Program-made: the position numbers and the translations under genes
NCBI RefSeq assembly: GCF_002355335.1
Contig: NZ_AP014946.1
Location: 1,875,501 to 1,939,500 of the forward strand
Reading direction: 5' to 3'
Length of the DNA stretch: 64,000 nt
Origin: Variibacter gotjawalensis
GTDB taxonomy: Bacteria; Pseudomonadota; Alphaproteobacteria; Rhizobiales; Xanthobacteraceae
Shown here: positions 19,767 to 30,526 of the stretch, piece by piece
Layout: the number at the start of each line of letters is the position of its first letter
Position numbering within the stretch: position 1 is the first letter of the stretch
The notes under the pieces: generated by a model
Databases searched by the model: none
What the model was told of the DNA's origin: nothing
Seen by the model: the letters and a program-made list of their open reading frames with translations, nothing else

Positions 19767-21079
19767 GTCTTCGTCATGGCATGACGCCGAAGATGAAGCC
19801 GGTGGCGCCGAAGCGCACTGTCACGGTTTCGGCGATCGACATCGGCACCAGCAAGATCGCCTGCATGATCGCGCGCCTGCGTCCGGCGCCCGAGACCGAC
19901 GTGCTGCCGCGCCGCAGCCACGGCATCGAGGTGATCGGCATCGGCCATACCCGTTCTGCCGGCATCAAGGGCGGCAACATCGTCAACCTCGCCGAAGCAG
20001 AAAACGCTGTGCGCCAGGCTGTTTCGGCCGCCGAGAAGATGGCCGGCGTGCAACTTGAGTCCTGCGTCGTCTCGGTCTCCGCCGGCCGTCCGACCAGCGA
20101 TCTCTATGCCGCGACCGTGCACGTGTCCGGCTCGTCGGTCAGCGATCACGATATCGAGCGCGTGCTTGCGGCCGGCAGTCACCACTCGGTGCGCCAGGGC
20201 CGTGCGGTTCTGCACTCGTTCCCGATCGGCTACGCCATCGATGATACGCGCGGTGTGAAAGATCCGCGCGGCATGCTCGGCCGCCGTCTCGGCGTCGACA
20301 TGCACGTGATGACGGTCGATGCAGCCGCCGTCCGCAATCTGATGCTCTGCGTCGAGCGTTGCCATCTCTCGGTCGAGGCGATGGTTGCGACGCCTTATGT
20401 CTCCGGTCTCGCGGCTCTCACGGACGACGAAGCCGATCTCGGCGCCGCCGTCGTCGATATCGGCGCCGGCACGACGACGCTCGCGGTGTTCAACAACGGT
20501 GCGTTCGTTCACGCCGACGGCTTCTCGCTCGGTGGCCGTAATGTGACGATGGATCTCGCGCGCGGCCTGAACGCGCGCATCGCGGACGCGGAACGCGTGA
20601 AGACGCTGCACGGCAGCGTGCTCTCAGGTTCGGCCGACGAACGCGAGATGATCACCATCGCACCGGCGGACGATCGCGAACCCGCACATACGGTCTCGCG
20701 TGCGCAGCTGATTCGGATTATCAAGCCGCGTGCGGAAGAGATTCTCGAAATGCTTCGCGATCGTTTGATGAACTCGCCATTCGCTGCCGAGCCGCGCGGC
20801 CGCATCGTTCTCACGGGCGGTGGCGCGCAGCTCAACGGGCTTGCCGAACTCGCCGCGACAGTGCTTGGTCGTCAGGTGCGCGTCGGCCGTCCGCTCGGTT
20901 TGTCGGGATTGCCGGAAGCCGCCAAGGGGCCGGCTTTTGCGGTTGCGGCTGGGCTGCTCGTGTATCCGCAGCTCGCGCACGTGGAACACTTCGAGGCACG
21001 TCGTCCGAGCATGCTCGGCAACGCTGCCAACAACAACTACTTCATGCGGGTGGGACGATGGCTTCGCGAAAGCTTCTGA
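19763..21079 (+). CDS. ftsA: Cell division protein FtsA
   Basis: 438 aa actin-like protein that anchors FtsZ polymers to the inner membrane. AIDIGTSKIACMIARL (phosphate 1), the SHS2/1C domain after GIKGGNIVNL, VVDIGAGTTTLAVFNNG (phosphate 2) and IVLTGGGAQLNGL (adenosine) follow in order. The C-terminus RVGRWLRESF is a plausible amphipathic membrane-targeting helix. It overlaps ftsQ by 4 nt and is 88 nt upstream of ftsZ. Confidence 0.97.
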   Translation: MSLRHGMTPKMKPVAPKRTVTVSAIDIGTSKIACMIARLRPAPETDVLPRRSHGIEVIGIGHTRSAGIKGGNIVNLAEAENAVRQAVSAAEKMAGVQLESCVVSVSAGRPTSDLYAATVHVSGSSVSDHDIERVLAAGSHHSVRQGRAVLHSFPIGYAIDDTRGVKDPRGMLGRRLGVDMHVMTVDAAAVRNLMLCVERCHLSVEAMVATPYVSGLAALTDDEADLGAAVVDIGAGTTTLAVFNNGAFVHADGFSLGGRNVTMDLARGLNARIADAERVKTLHGSVLSGSADEREMITIAPADDREPAHTVSRAQLIRIIKPRAEEILEMLRDRLMNSPFAAEPRGRIVLTGGGAQLNGLAELAATVLGRQVRVGRPLGLSGLPEAAKGPAFAVAAGLLVYPQLAHVEHFEARRPSMLGNAANNNYFMRVGRWLRESF

Positions 21080-21167
21080 CACTCGCAACGACGACGCTAT
21101 GGCCGGTGGCGGACCGGTCCCATTCTGCGGCGATCACGAATCCGCGCGCTACTGAAAGAGGCCAACC

Positions 21168-22862
21168 ATGACGATCAACCTGACCATGCCGGACATTCGC
21201 GAATTGCGGCCTCGCATCACCGTTTTCGGTGTGGGTGGCGCTGGTGGCAACGCCGTCAACAACATGATCTCGGCGGGCCTGCAGGGCGTCGACTTCGTCG
21301 TTGCCAACACGGACGCGCAAGCGCTGACGCTCACCAAAGCCGAGCGCATGATTCAGATGGGCGTGCAGGTGACCGAAGGTCTCGGCGCCGGTTCGCAGCC
21401 GGACGTTGGCCGCGCCGCTGCTGAAGAAGTGATCGACGAAATTCGTGATCATCTCTCGGGCGCGCACATGGTGTTCGTCACTGCCGGCATGGGCGGCGGT
21501 ACCGGCACGGGCGCAGCTCCGGTGATCGCACAGGCCGCGAAGGAAATGGGCATCCTCACGGTCGGCGTCGTGACCAAGCCGTTCCACTTCGAAGGCGCGC
21601 GCCGCATGCGCACCGCGGAAGCCGGCATCTCGTCGCTGCAGAGCGCGGTCGACACGCTGCTGATCATTCCGAACCAGAACCTCTTCCGTGTCGCCAACGA
21701 GAAGACCACCTTCGCCGACGCCTTCGCGATGGCCGACCAGGTGCTCTATTCGGGCGTCGCCTGCATCACCGACCTGATGGTGAAGGAAGGCCTGATCAAC
21801 CTCGACTTCGCCGACGTCCGCGCCGTCATGCGCGAGATGGGCAAAGCGATGATGGGCACCGGCGAAGCGTCCGGCGAGAAGCGCGCGCTGCGCTCTGCCG
21901 AAGCCGCGATCTCCAACCCGCTGATCGACGACGTCTCGATGAAGGGCGCACGTGGCCTCCTCGTTTCGATCACCGGCGGCCGCGACCTCACGCTGTACGA
22001 AGTCGACGAAGCCGCGACCCGCATCCGCGAGGAAGTCGATAGCGACGCCAACATCATCGTCGGCGCCACCTTCGACGAAAGCCTCGAAGGCATCATCCGC
22101 GTGTCGGTCGTCGCGACCGGCATCGATCTCGCGATCCAGGCTGCTCAGCAGCAGGCCGCCGCCGCTCAGGTTGTCGAGCAGGTTCAGCAGCGCGTCATCC
22201 GCCCGGTCGCCCAGGCACCGCGTCTGCCGGAGCGCAAGATCGAAACGATCCAGCAGCCGGCTGCCGCCGCTCCGATCCCGCACGCCGATCCGGCGATCGA
22301 GTTCGCTCCGGTCGAGCATCATCAGCCGACCCAGCTGCACGAAGACGTCACGATCCGCCCGCTCGAGATCAAGGCTGCTCCGGCGATGGAATCGCATGAG
22401 CATGCTCCGACGGCTTTCGAGCCGCCGCAGCGCGCCTTCATCCCGCCGGCCGCCGAGCGCCCGGTTGTCCGTCCGCGCATGCCGCGCATCGACGAACTGC
22501 CGCCGCAGGCTCAGGCCCAGATCCGCGCGCACCGTGACCAGGTACCGCAGGAGAAGCCGCGCATGGGTCTGCTCCAGCGTTTGGCCCAGGTTGGCCTCTC
22601 GGGCCTCCGTGAGCCGCAGGCCGAATCAGCTCCGCAGGCTGCTCAGCCGGTGCAGCGCACCGCCGAACCTGTGGCTCCGATGCCACAGCGTGCAGCAGAA
22701 ACGCGTCTGCCCGAGCAGGTTGCACACTACGCTCCGCGACCGGTCGCCCAGCGCCCGGCTCACCAGGGCCTGGATCACCATGGACGCGCTCCTGCCCAGC
22801 AGGCAGCGTCCGAGGACGATCAGCTTGAAATTCCAGCGTTTTTGCGCCGGCAGGTGAAGTAG
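21168..22862 (+). CDS. ftsZ: Cell division GTPase FtsZ
   Basis: 564 aa tubulin homologue forming the Z ring. The GTPase domain starts with [13 protein letters not shown] (21-33) and has the tubulin signature [10 protein letters not shown] at 109-118. After about residue 320 comes an unusually long linker of some 225 residues rich in P, Q, A and E, followed by the conserved C-terminal peptide [10 protein letters not shown] that binds FtsA and other partners. Long linkers are usual in Hyphomicrobiales. AAAGAGG just upstream of the ATG is the ribosome-binding site. A strong hairpin follows the stop. Confidence 0.98.
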   Translation: MTINLTMPDIRELRPRITVFGVGGAGGNAVNNMISAGLQGVDFVVANTDAQALTLTKAERMIQMGVQVTEGLGAGSQPDVGRAAAEEVIDEIRDHLSGAHMVFVTAGMGGGTGTGAAPVIAQAAKEMGILTVGVVTKPFHFEGARRMRTAEAGISSLQSAVDTLLIIPNQNLFRVANEKTTFADAFAMADQVLYSGVACITDLMVKEGLINLDFADVRAVMREMGKAMMGTGEASGEKRALRSAEAAISNPLIDDVSMKGARGLLVSITGGRDLTLYEVDEAATRIREEVDSDANIIVGATFDESLEGIIRVSVVATGIDLAIQAAQQQAAAAQVVEQVQQRVIRPVAQAPRLPERKIETIQQPAAAAPIPHADPAIEFAPVEHHQPTQLHEDVTIRPLEIKAAPAMESHEHAPTAFEPPQRAFIPPAAERPVVRPRMPRIDELPPQAQAQIRAHRDQVPQEKPRMGLLQRLAQVGLSGLREPQAESAPQAAQPVQRTAEPVAPMPQRAAETRLPEQVAHYAPRPVAQRPAHQGLDHHGRAPAQQAASEDDQLEIPAFLRRQVK

Positions 22863-22886
22863 AGCTTGTCTGAAATACAAACGGTG

Positions 22887-22910
22887 TCGGGCGGCCCCAG
22901 GGCCGCCCGA
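22887..22910 (+). terminator. Hairpin terminator after ftsZ
   Basis: Perfect 10-bp stem TCGGGCGGCC / GGCCGCCCGA with loop CCAG, 25 nt after the ftsZ stop, followed by a weak ATTGTGT tract. It would end or attenuate ftsZ transcripts before lpxC, so lpxC probably has its own promoter in the remaining 220 bases. Confidence 0.65.
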
Positions 22911-23129
22911 ATTGTGTCGAGGCCAGCCACGTAACAGTCGGTAAGAAAGCGTGAGTTGGACGAGAGTTAGGCACCGCGTAAGTTCTGCGTCGCACAAGGG
23001 GATCGGCGCCTCAGTTTGGGGCACCAGAAGCCAAGTTTGGGGACGCTTCATCTTTTTGTGTGACGACTGCCATTGGGGCGGAAGCCGGCACCACGGCGCT
23101 GGTTTTTGGAATTGGGCACGGACGAGTTG

Positions 23130-24089
23130 ATGCAGGTCAATCAGACCACGTTGCGTAAAAGCCTCGCGCTCTCGGGCGCCGGCGTACATTCTGGGCGCCC
23201 GGTCCAGCTGTCGATCCATCCCGCACCGGCAAATTCAGGTTATCTCTTCCTCCGTAAAGACGGCGAGCAGACGCGCCAGGTTCGTGCCGAACCTGCAGCA
23301 GTCGTCGCGGCCGAATATGCTACCGTTCTGGGCGATGCTTCGGGCCCGGTCGTCGCCACGATCGAGCATGTGCTCGCAGCGCTCTACGGCATGGGCGTCG
23401 ACAACGCGATGATCGAAGTCGATGGCCCTGAAATGCCGATCATGGACGGCAGCGCAGCGCCGTTCGTCGACGCAATCGAAGCCGCCGGCATCAAGACGCT
23501 CTCGGCCAAGCGCCGCTATCTCAAGGTTCTCAAGCCGGTCGGCGTCATGTCCGGTAAGGCTTACGCCGAGCTGCGTCCTAACGCATCGGGCTTCCGCGTC
23601 GAATGCGAAATCGAGTTCGATTGCGACGTTATCGGCAACCAGAGCTACGCTCTCGAAGTCGAAGCCGATACCTTCGCGTCGGAAGTTGCGAGCGCGCGCA
23701 CCTTCGGTTTCCTCGAAGACCTGCAGACGCTGCTCGACGCCGGCTATGCGCGCGGCGCTTCGCTCGACAACACGGTGGTTGTCGGTGAGGGCAAAGTCGT
23801 CAACCAGGAAGGCCTGCGCTACGCGGACGAGTTCGTTCGCCACAAGGCGCTCGACGCCGTCGGCGATCTCGCGCTGGCCGGTCTGCCGATCCTCGGTGCT
23901 TACCATTCGGTCCGTGGTGGCCATCGCTTGAACTATGCGGTTCTCAGCGCGCTCCTCGCAGACCGCTCGGCTTGGACGATTGTCGAAGCCACGGAGCGCT
24001 CCGCGCGTCGCCCGATCTTCCGCCCGTCGCTCGGTCTGAGCGAAGTTGGGCTCCGCGGTCAGCCGGCCTTCTCGGCTGACCGCACGTAA
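23130..24089 (+). CDS. lpxC: UDP-3-O-acyl-N-acetylglucosamine deacetylase LpxC
   Basis: 319 aa from ATG 23130 (MQVNQTTLRKS), which matches the usual LpxC N-terminus; the frame is open to 23073. Zn-dependent deacetylase, the first committed step of lipid A synthesis. TIEHVLAALYG with zinc ligand H80, then EMPIMDGSAAPF, and HKALDAVGDL with the other zinc ligands (HKxxD), followed by the GGHRLNY C-terminal region. Shows that the organism makes lipid A. Located after ftsZ, as in most proteobacterial dcw clusters. Confidence 0.97.
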   Translation: MQVNQTTLRKSLALSGAGVHSGRPVQLSIHPAPANSGYLFLRKDGEQTRQVRAEPAAVVAAEYATVLGDASGPVVATIEHVLAALYGMGVDNAMIEVDGPEMPIMDGSAAPFVDAIEAAGIKTLSAKRRYLKVLKPVGVMSGKAYAELRPNASGFRVECEIEFDCDVIGNQSYALEVEADTFASEVASARTFGFLEDLQTLLDAGYARGASLDNTVVVGEGKVVNQEGLRYADEFVRHKALDAVGDLALAGLPILGAYHSVRGGHRLNYAVLSALLADRSAWTIVEATERSARRPIFRPSLGLSEVGLRGQPAFSADRT

Positions 24090-24192
24090 GGGCTGAAGGC
24101 CTTAAGCCGAAAGCCACAATCCCGGCCTAATGTCGTCGTATTGGCGCGGCTGATGGATGGGTGGGACAATCAGCAAGTTGCTGGGTCCGGTG

Positions 24193-24198
24193 TATAAT
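24193..24198 (+). promoter_or_regulatory. Candidate -10 element for bamD
   Basis: A perfect TATAAT at 24193-24198, 50 nt before the bamD start, in an otherwise GC-rich gap. The hexamer 17 nt further upstream (CAGCAA) is a poor -35 match, so only the -10 is supported. Inferred promoter. Confidence 0.4.
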
Positions 24199-24247
24199 CG
24201 CTTCGAGATTCTGGGCGCGCGAGCGACCCTGGGGCACTGATTGAACG

Positions 24248-25117
24248 ATGATGTCGCGTAACGGCACTGCTCGCATGGTCCGCCAATGGCGCGGTCTGGT
24301 CTTGGCCCTCAGCCTGCCGCTGCTCGCGGGCTGCAGCAGCTTCGGCATGCCGGACTTCTTCGGCAAGGCCGACACCACGGTTCCGGATGCGCCGGCCGAT
24401 CGCCTCTACAATGAGGGCCTGTACCTTCTGCAGCAGAAGAAAGACTACAAGGCTGCGGCGAAACGCTTCGAGGAAGTCGATCGCCAGCACCCTTACACCG
24501 AGTATTCGCGCAAATCGCTGCTGATGTCGGCGTATTCCTATTACGAAGGCAAAGAGTATCCGGAAGCCGTGATGGCGTCGAAGCGCTATCTGTCGCTGCA
24601 CCCGTCCTCGCCGGACGCGGCCTATGCGCAGTTCATCATGAGCTCGGCTTATTACGACCAGATCCCCGATCCGTCGCGCGACCAGAAGGCGACCGAGCGC
24701 GCCATCAAGGAACTCGAGGACGTCGCGCGCAAATATCCGAATACTGAATATGCGGTCAGTGCGAAGCGTAAGCTCGATATCGCGCGCGATACGATCGCCG
24801 CGAAGGAAATGGCCATCGGCCGTTTCTATCAGGAGAAGCGCGACTTCACGGGCGCGATCAACCGCTTCAAGGTCGTCGTGACGCAGTATCAGACCTCGCG
24901 TCACGTCGAAGAAGCGCTGATGCGCCTTGCCGAGTCCTACATGGCGCTCGGCATCGTCGGCGAAGCGCAGACGGCTGCGGCAGTGCTCGGCCATAACTTC
25001 CCGCAGAGCCGCTGGTATCGCGACGCGTATCAGCTCGTCAGCACGGGCGGCGCCGAGCCGACAGAGAATCGCGGCTCTTGGATCAGCCGCGCCTTCCGCA
25101 AAACCGGATTGGGTTGA
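24248..25117 (+). CDS. bamD: Outer membrane protein assembly factor BamD (lipoprotein)
   Basis: 289 aa. A signal peptide ends in the lipobox LLAGC with the lipidated cysteine at residue 29. The mature part consists of TPR repeats (LYNEGLYLLQQKKDYKAAAK; YSYYEGKEYPEAVMA; ELEDVARKYPNTEY), the BamD/ComL architecture. With BamA it inserts beta-barrel proteins into the outer membrane. An alternative start at the second Met is possible. lpxC and recN flank it, the common rhizobial order. Confidence 0.95.
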   Translation: MMSRNGTARMVRQWRGLVLALSLPLLAGCSSFGMPDFFGKADTTVPDAPADRLYNEGLYLLQQKKDYKAAAKRFEEVDRQHPYTEYSRKSLLMSAYSYYEGKEYPEAVMASKRYLSLHPSSPDAAYAQFIMSSAYYDQIPDPSRDQKATERAIKELEDVARKYPNTEYAVSAKRKLDIARDTIAAKEMAIGRFYQEKRDFTGAINRFKVVVTQYQTSRHVEEALMRLAESYMALGIVGEAQTAAAVLGHNFPQSRWYRDAYQLVSTGGAEPTENRGSWISRAFRKTGLG

Positions 25118-25220
25118 GCAAAGAAGCTTCTGCAAAGGGCAGACTGCTGACACGCTTGCCCTGGTAGCCACCTTAGAATTCGACTACATCGTGGGCGGTC
25201 CATTTCAACTGCCGTAACGG

Positions 25221-26894
25221 ATGCTGTCCAGACTCTCGATTCGCGACATTGTGCTGATCGACCGCCTCGACATCGAGTTCGCGGAAGGCCTTTCCGTGCT
25301 CACCGGCGAGACCGGTGCCGGCAAATCGATCCTGCTCGACGCTTTCACGCTGGCGCTCGGTGCGCGCGGCGATTCCTCGCTGGTGCGGCAGGGCGCCGAG
25401 CAGGGGCAGGTGATCGCCGCGTTCGATATCGCCGCTGAGCATCCCGCGAACGCGGTTTTGCGCGCCAACGACATCCCGATCGAAGACGAACTGATCGTGC
25501 GCCGCGTGCAGCTCGCGGATGGCCGCACGCGCGCGAGCATCAACGATGCGCCGGTGGGCGTGCACGTGCTCAAGGCGCTCGGCGCGGCGCTGGTGGAAAT
25601 TCACGGCCAGCATGACGATCGCGCGCTAACCGACGCGTCGACGCATCGCTCGCTCGTCGATGCCTTCGGTGGTCTCGAAGTCGAGGCGCGCAAGATCACC
25701 ACGCTGTGGGACGGCGCAAAGGCAGCGCGCGAGGCGCTCGCGACGCAGATCGACCGCATCGCGGCTGCGGAACGCGAAGCCGATTGGCTGCGCCACGCGG
25801 CGGCGGAGCTAACGAAGCTCAAGCCCGAGCCCGGCGAAGAACAGACGCTGGCGGCACGCCGCACCACGATGATGGCCGGCGAAAAGATCGCCGAGGATCT
25901 GCGCGCCGCGCACGAGACCGTGGCGGGCTCGGATTCACCGGCTGCCGCGATTGCGTCCGCGATCCGCCGTCTCGAACGTCGCGCCGGTGCTGCGCCCGAA
26001 CTGATCGAGCCGTCCGTCAAGGCGCTCGATGCGGCGCTCAATGCAATCGACGACGCGCGCCACCATCTCGACGCGGCGCTTGTCGCAGCCAACCACGATC
26101 CGCACGAATTAGAGCGCATCGAGGAACGTCTTTTCGCGCTCCGCGCCGCAGCGCGAAAATACAACACGACGGCAGACAATCTCGCGGCGCTGGCCGATCG
26201 CTACCTCGGCGATCTCGCGGCACTCGACGCCGGCACCGCGCACGTCTCGGCGCTCGAGAAGGCCGCGCGCGAAGCCGAGGAAGCTTTCCGCACGGCCGCG
26301 AAAGTGTTGTCGGAGAAGCGGCGCAAGGCGGCCGCAAAGCTCGACACAGCGGTCAATCGCGAGCTGCCGCCGCTGAAGCTCGACCGCGCGAAATTCTCGA
26401 CATCGATCACAGGTGACGCCGAGACGGCGGGGCCGGACGGATTCGACCGCGTCGAATTCTGGGTGCAGACCAATCCGGGCACGCGGCCCGGCCCGATGAT
26501 GAAGGTCGCGTCGGGCGGTGAACTCTCGCGCTTCCTGCTGGCGCTGAAGGTCGTGCTGGCGGATCGCGGCTCAGCGCCGACGCTGATCTTCGACGAAATC
26601 GATACGGGTGTCGGTGGTGCTGTCGCGGACGCGATCGGGCAACGCCTCGCGCGTCTCGCCGCCAAGGTGCAGGTCGTGTCGGTGACGCACGCACCGCAAG
26701 TCGCCGCACGTGCGGCGCGCCATTATCTCATCGCGAAAGACGCGAAGGACCGCGGCCGCCGCGTTGCGACCGGCGTCGTCGAGGTTGCGGCCGACAAGCG
26801 CCGTGAAGAAATCGCGCGCATGCTTGCAGGCGCGGAGATCACCGAGGAAGCGCGCGCTGCCGCCGAGCGGCTGATTCGCGCCGCTGCGGAGTAG
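25221..26894 (+). CDS. recN: DNA repair protein RecN
   Basis: 557 aa SMC-like ATPase acting in recombinational double-strand break repair. Walker A GETGAGKS at 29-36, a central coiled-coil region rich in A, E and R, then the ABC signature VASGGELSRFLLALK, Walker B TLIFDEIDTGVGG and the VTHAPQVAARA switch. I do not see a GTTC-N7-GTTC LexA box in the 100 bases upstream, so SOS control is not supported by sequence. Confidence 0.96.
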   Translation: MLSRLSIRDIVLIDRLDIEFAEGLSVLTGETGAGKSILLDAFTLALGARGDSSLVRQGAEQGQVIAAFDIAAEHPANAVLRANDIPIEDELIVRRVQLADGRTRASINDAPVGVHVLKALGAALVEIHGQHDDRALTDASTHRSLVDAFGGLEVEARKITTLWDGAKAAREALATQIDRIAAAEREADWLRHAAAELTKLKPEPGEEQTLAARRTTMMAGEKIAEDLRAAHETVAGSDSPAAAIASAIRRLERRAGAAPELIEPSVKALDAALNAIDDARHHLDAALVAANHDPHELERIEERLFALRAAARKYNTTADNLAALADRYLGDLAALDAGTAHVSALEKAAREAEEAFRTAAKVLSEKRRKAAAKLDTAVNRELPPLKLDRAKFSTSITGDAETAGPDGFDRVEFWVQTNPGTRPGPMMKVASGGELSRFLLALKVVLADRGSAPTLIFDEIDTGVGGAVADAIGQRLARLAAKVQVVSVTHAPQVAARAARHYLIAKDAKDRGRRVATGVVEVAADKRREEIARMLAGAEITEEARAAAERLIRAAAE

Positions 26895-28991
<2,097 letters not shown>

Positions 28992-28996
28992 ACGAG

Positions 28997-29034
28997 CGAA
29001 AAGCGCGCCGGGTCTGGAGCCCGACGCGCTTTCG
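28997..29034. terminator. Hairpin terminator between convergent ligA and DUF3309 gene
   Basis: CGAAAAGCGCG (28997-29007) pairs with CGCGCTTTCG (29025-29034); the loop holds a second small stem CGGGTC/GAGCCCG. The hairpin starts just after the ligA stop and ends 6 nt before the convergent gene's stop, with A/T-containing flanks on both sides, so it may work in both directions. Confidence 0.6.
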
Positions 29035-29040
29035 TATGGG

Positions 29041-29196
29041 TCAGATGCGTCCCATCAACGCCAAGATGATCACGACGATCAAGATGACGCCGACGATGCC
29101 GCCTGGGCCGTAACCCCAACCGCTGCTGTAGCCCCAGTTGGGCAGCGCACCGATCAAGATCAAAATCAGAATGACCACGAGAATGGTGGAGAGCAT
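29041..29196 (-). CDS. DUF3309 family small membrane protein
   Basis: 51 aa, ATG at 29196, stop TGA at 29043-29041. The protein begins MLSTILVVILILILIGALP, continues with a Gly/Tyr/Trp-rich turn (NWGYSSGWGYGPGG) and ends with a second hydrophobic helix closing in LMGRI. The two-helix layout with a central GWGYGPxG motif is that of DUF3309, an uncharacterised family frequent in alpha- and betaproteobacteria. Inner-membrane location is predicted; function is unknown. GAGGGAC lies just upstream of the start. Its expression is separate from ligA. Confidence 0.85.
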   Translation of the reverse strand: MLSTILVVILILILIGALPNWGYSSGWGYGPGGIVGVILIVVIILALMGRI

Positions 29197-29273
29197 GTTC
29201 GTCCCTCACTATTTTTGACTGGACTACTAACGCACCAGCAGGGCGGAGGTTCCCTGGTAATTAGGGCGAGCAT

Positions 29274-30497
29274 TTAAGGGCGGCGTATCAGCAGTAAACA
29301 GCTGGTCAGGCAGATCAGCGCCATCCCGAATAGAACGAGCGCGAGCGGCAATGCGCTGTGATAGGCCGCAACGATATGCGCGATGGCTTGCGCGCCGATC
29401 CCGCCGACAGCCATCTGCAGAAAGCCCGCGATGCCGGACGCCGTGCCGGCCGCCCGTGGCCGTACGCTGATCGCGCCCGCGATGGCGTTGGGCACGACGA
29501 GACCGTTGCCGAATGCCGTGATGAGCTGCGGCGCGAACAGCATCAGCGGACCGCCGTGCGGCCGGCTCCAAACCCAAGCGGTCGTGATCGCCGACGCGAG
29601 ACAGATCGCGATGCTTCCCCACGTCACCATGCGGTCGACGCCGACGCGCTGCGAGTAGCGCGCGGACGTGTAGTTGCCGAGCATGTAGCCGGCGGCGCCG
29701 GTGGTGAGCCAAAGCCCGAGTTCGGCCGGCGTGCGGCCCATCTCGGTGACGACCACATGCGGCGCGCCACCAAGCATGATGAAGAACAACGCCGAGCCGC
29801 TGGCGCAGCAGATGACGTAGCCGCAGAACTTGCGATTCGCGAACAGCGCAGCGAGATCGTCGCGGTAGCGCACCGGGTCCGCACTCGCGAGCGGTGCGCG
29901 CCACGTCTCCGGAAGTTTCGCGACCGCCCAGGCGAGGACAACGGCCGTCATCGCCGCGATGCTGATGAAGATGTAGGGCCAGCCGAGCGTCGTATCGATC
30001 ACGCCGCCCGCATAGGGAACTATAAGCGGCACGATCATGATCGCCATCGTGACCCAGCCGAGCATCGTGGCGGCTTGTTCGCGGTCGTAGAGATCGCGGA
30101 TGATCGCGCGGCTGAGCACGATGCCCGCAGACGCGCCGATCGCCTGGAACGAGCGCGCGACAATCAGATAACCGATGCTCGACGCGAGCGCGGCCGCGAT
30201 GCTGGCGACGGTCGCAAGGGCAAGGCCCGCGATCAGCACGGGGCGCCGGCCGTAACGATCCGACAGCGCACCGTTGACGAGCTGCGCCACCGCGACGACG
30301 ACAAGATAGAGCGAGAGTGTCAGCTGCACGACCTCGATCGGCGCTTGCAGCGAGCGCGCGATGCCAGGAAGCGCGGGCATCGGCATGTTCAGCGCAAGCG
30401 GCGCGATCGACGTGATCGCGATCAGCAGGATCAGGAACGCGCGCGAGGCCGGCGGCCTCGCCGGGACTGTCGTTTGTAAAGACGGCTCTGGTTGCAC
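29274..30497 (-). CDS. Bcr/CflA-type MFS multidrug exporter
   Basis: 407 aa with about 12 membrane helices. Motif A of the major facilitator superfamily, GALSDRYGRRPVLIAGL, occurs between helices 2 and 3, and the APLALNMPMPALPGIA segment in helix 1 is typical of drug:H+ antiporter-1 proteins of the Bcr/CflA group. Probable inner-membrane drug or metabolite efflux pump driven by the proton gradient. Substrate unknown. It lies 30 nt downstream of the aminopeptidase gene on the same strand. Confidence 0.9.
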   Translation of the reverse strand: MQPEPSLQTTVPARPPASRAFLILLIAITSIAPLALNMPMPALPGIARSLQAPIEVVQLTLSLYLVVVAVAQLVNGALSDRYGRRPVLIAGLALATVASIAAALASSIGYLIVARSFQAIGASAGIVLSRAIIRDLYDREQAATMLGWVTMAIMIVPLIVPYAGGVIDTTLGWPYIFISIAAMTAVVLAWAVAKLPETWRAPLASADPVRYRDDLAALFANRKFCGYVICCASGSALFFIMLGGAPHVVVTEMGRTPAELGLWLTTGAAGYMLGNYTSARYSQRVGVDRMVTWGSIAICLASAITTAWVWSRPHGGPLMLFAPQLITAFGNGLVVPNAIAGAISVRPRAAGTASGIAGFLQMAVGGIGAQAIAHIVAAYHSALPLALVLFGMALICLTSCLLLIRRP

Positions 30498-30526
30498 AAG
30501 ACGTTCTTTTCTTTTTGTTGTGCGTC

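Noticed and set aside
25118-25220. SOS (LexA) box upstream of recN, also searched before uvrD
   Set aside because: No GTTC-N7-GTTC match found; the nearest similarity before uvrD (GTTCCTAGCGAATC) lacks the second half.
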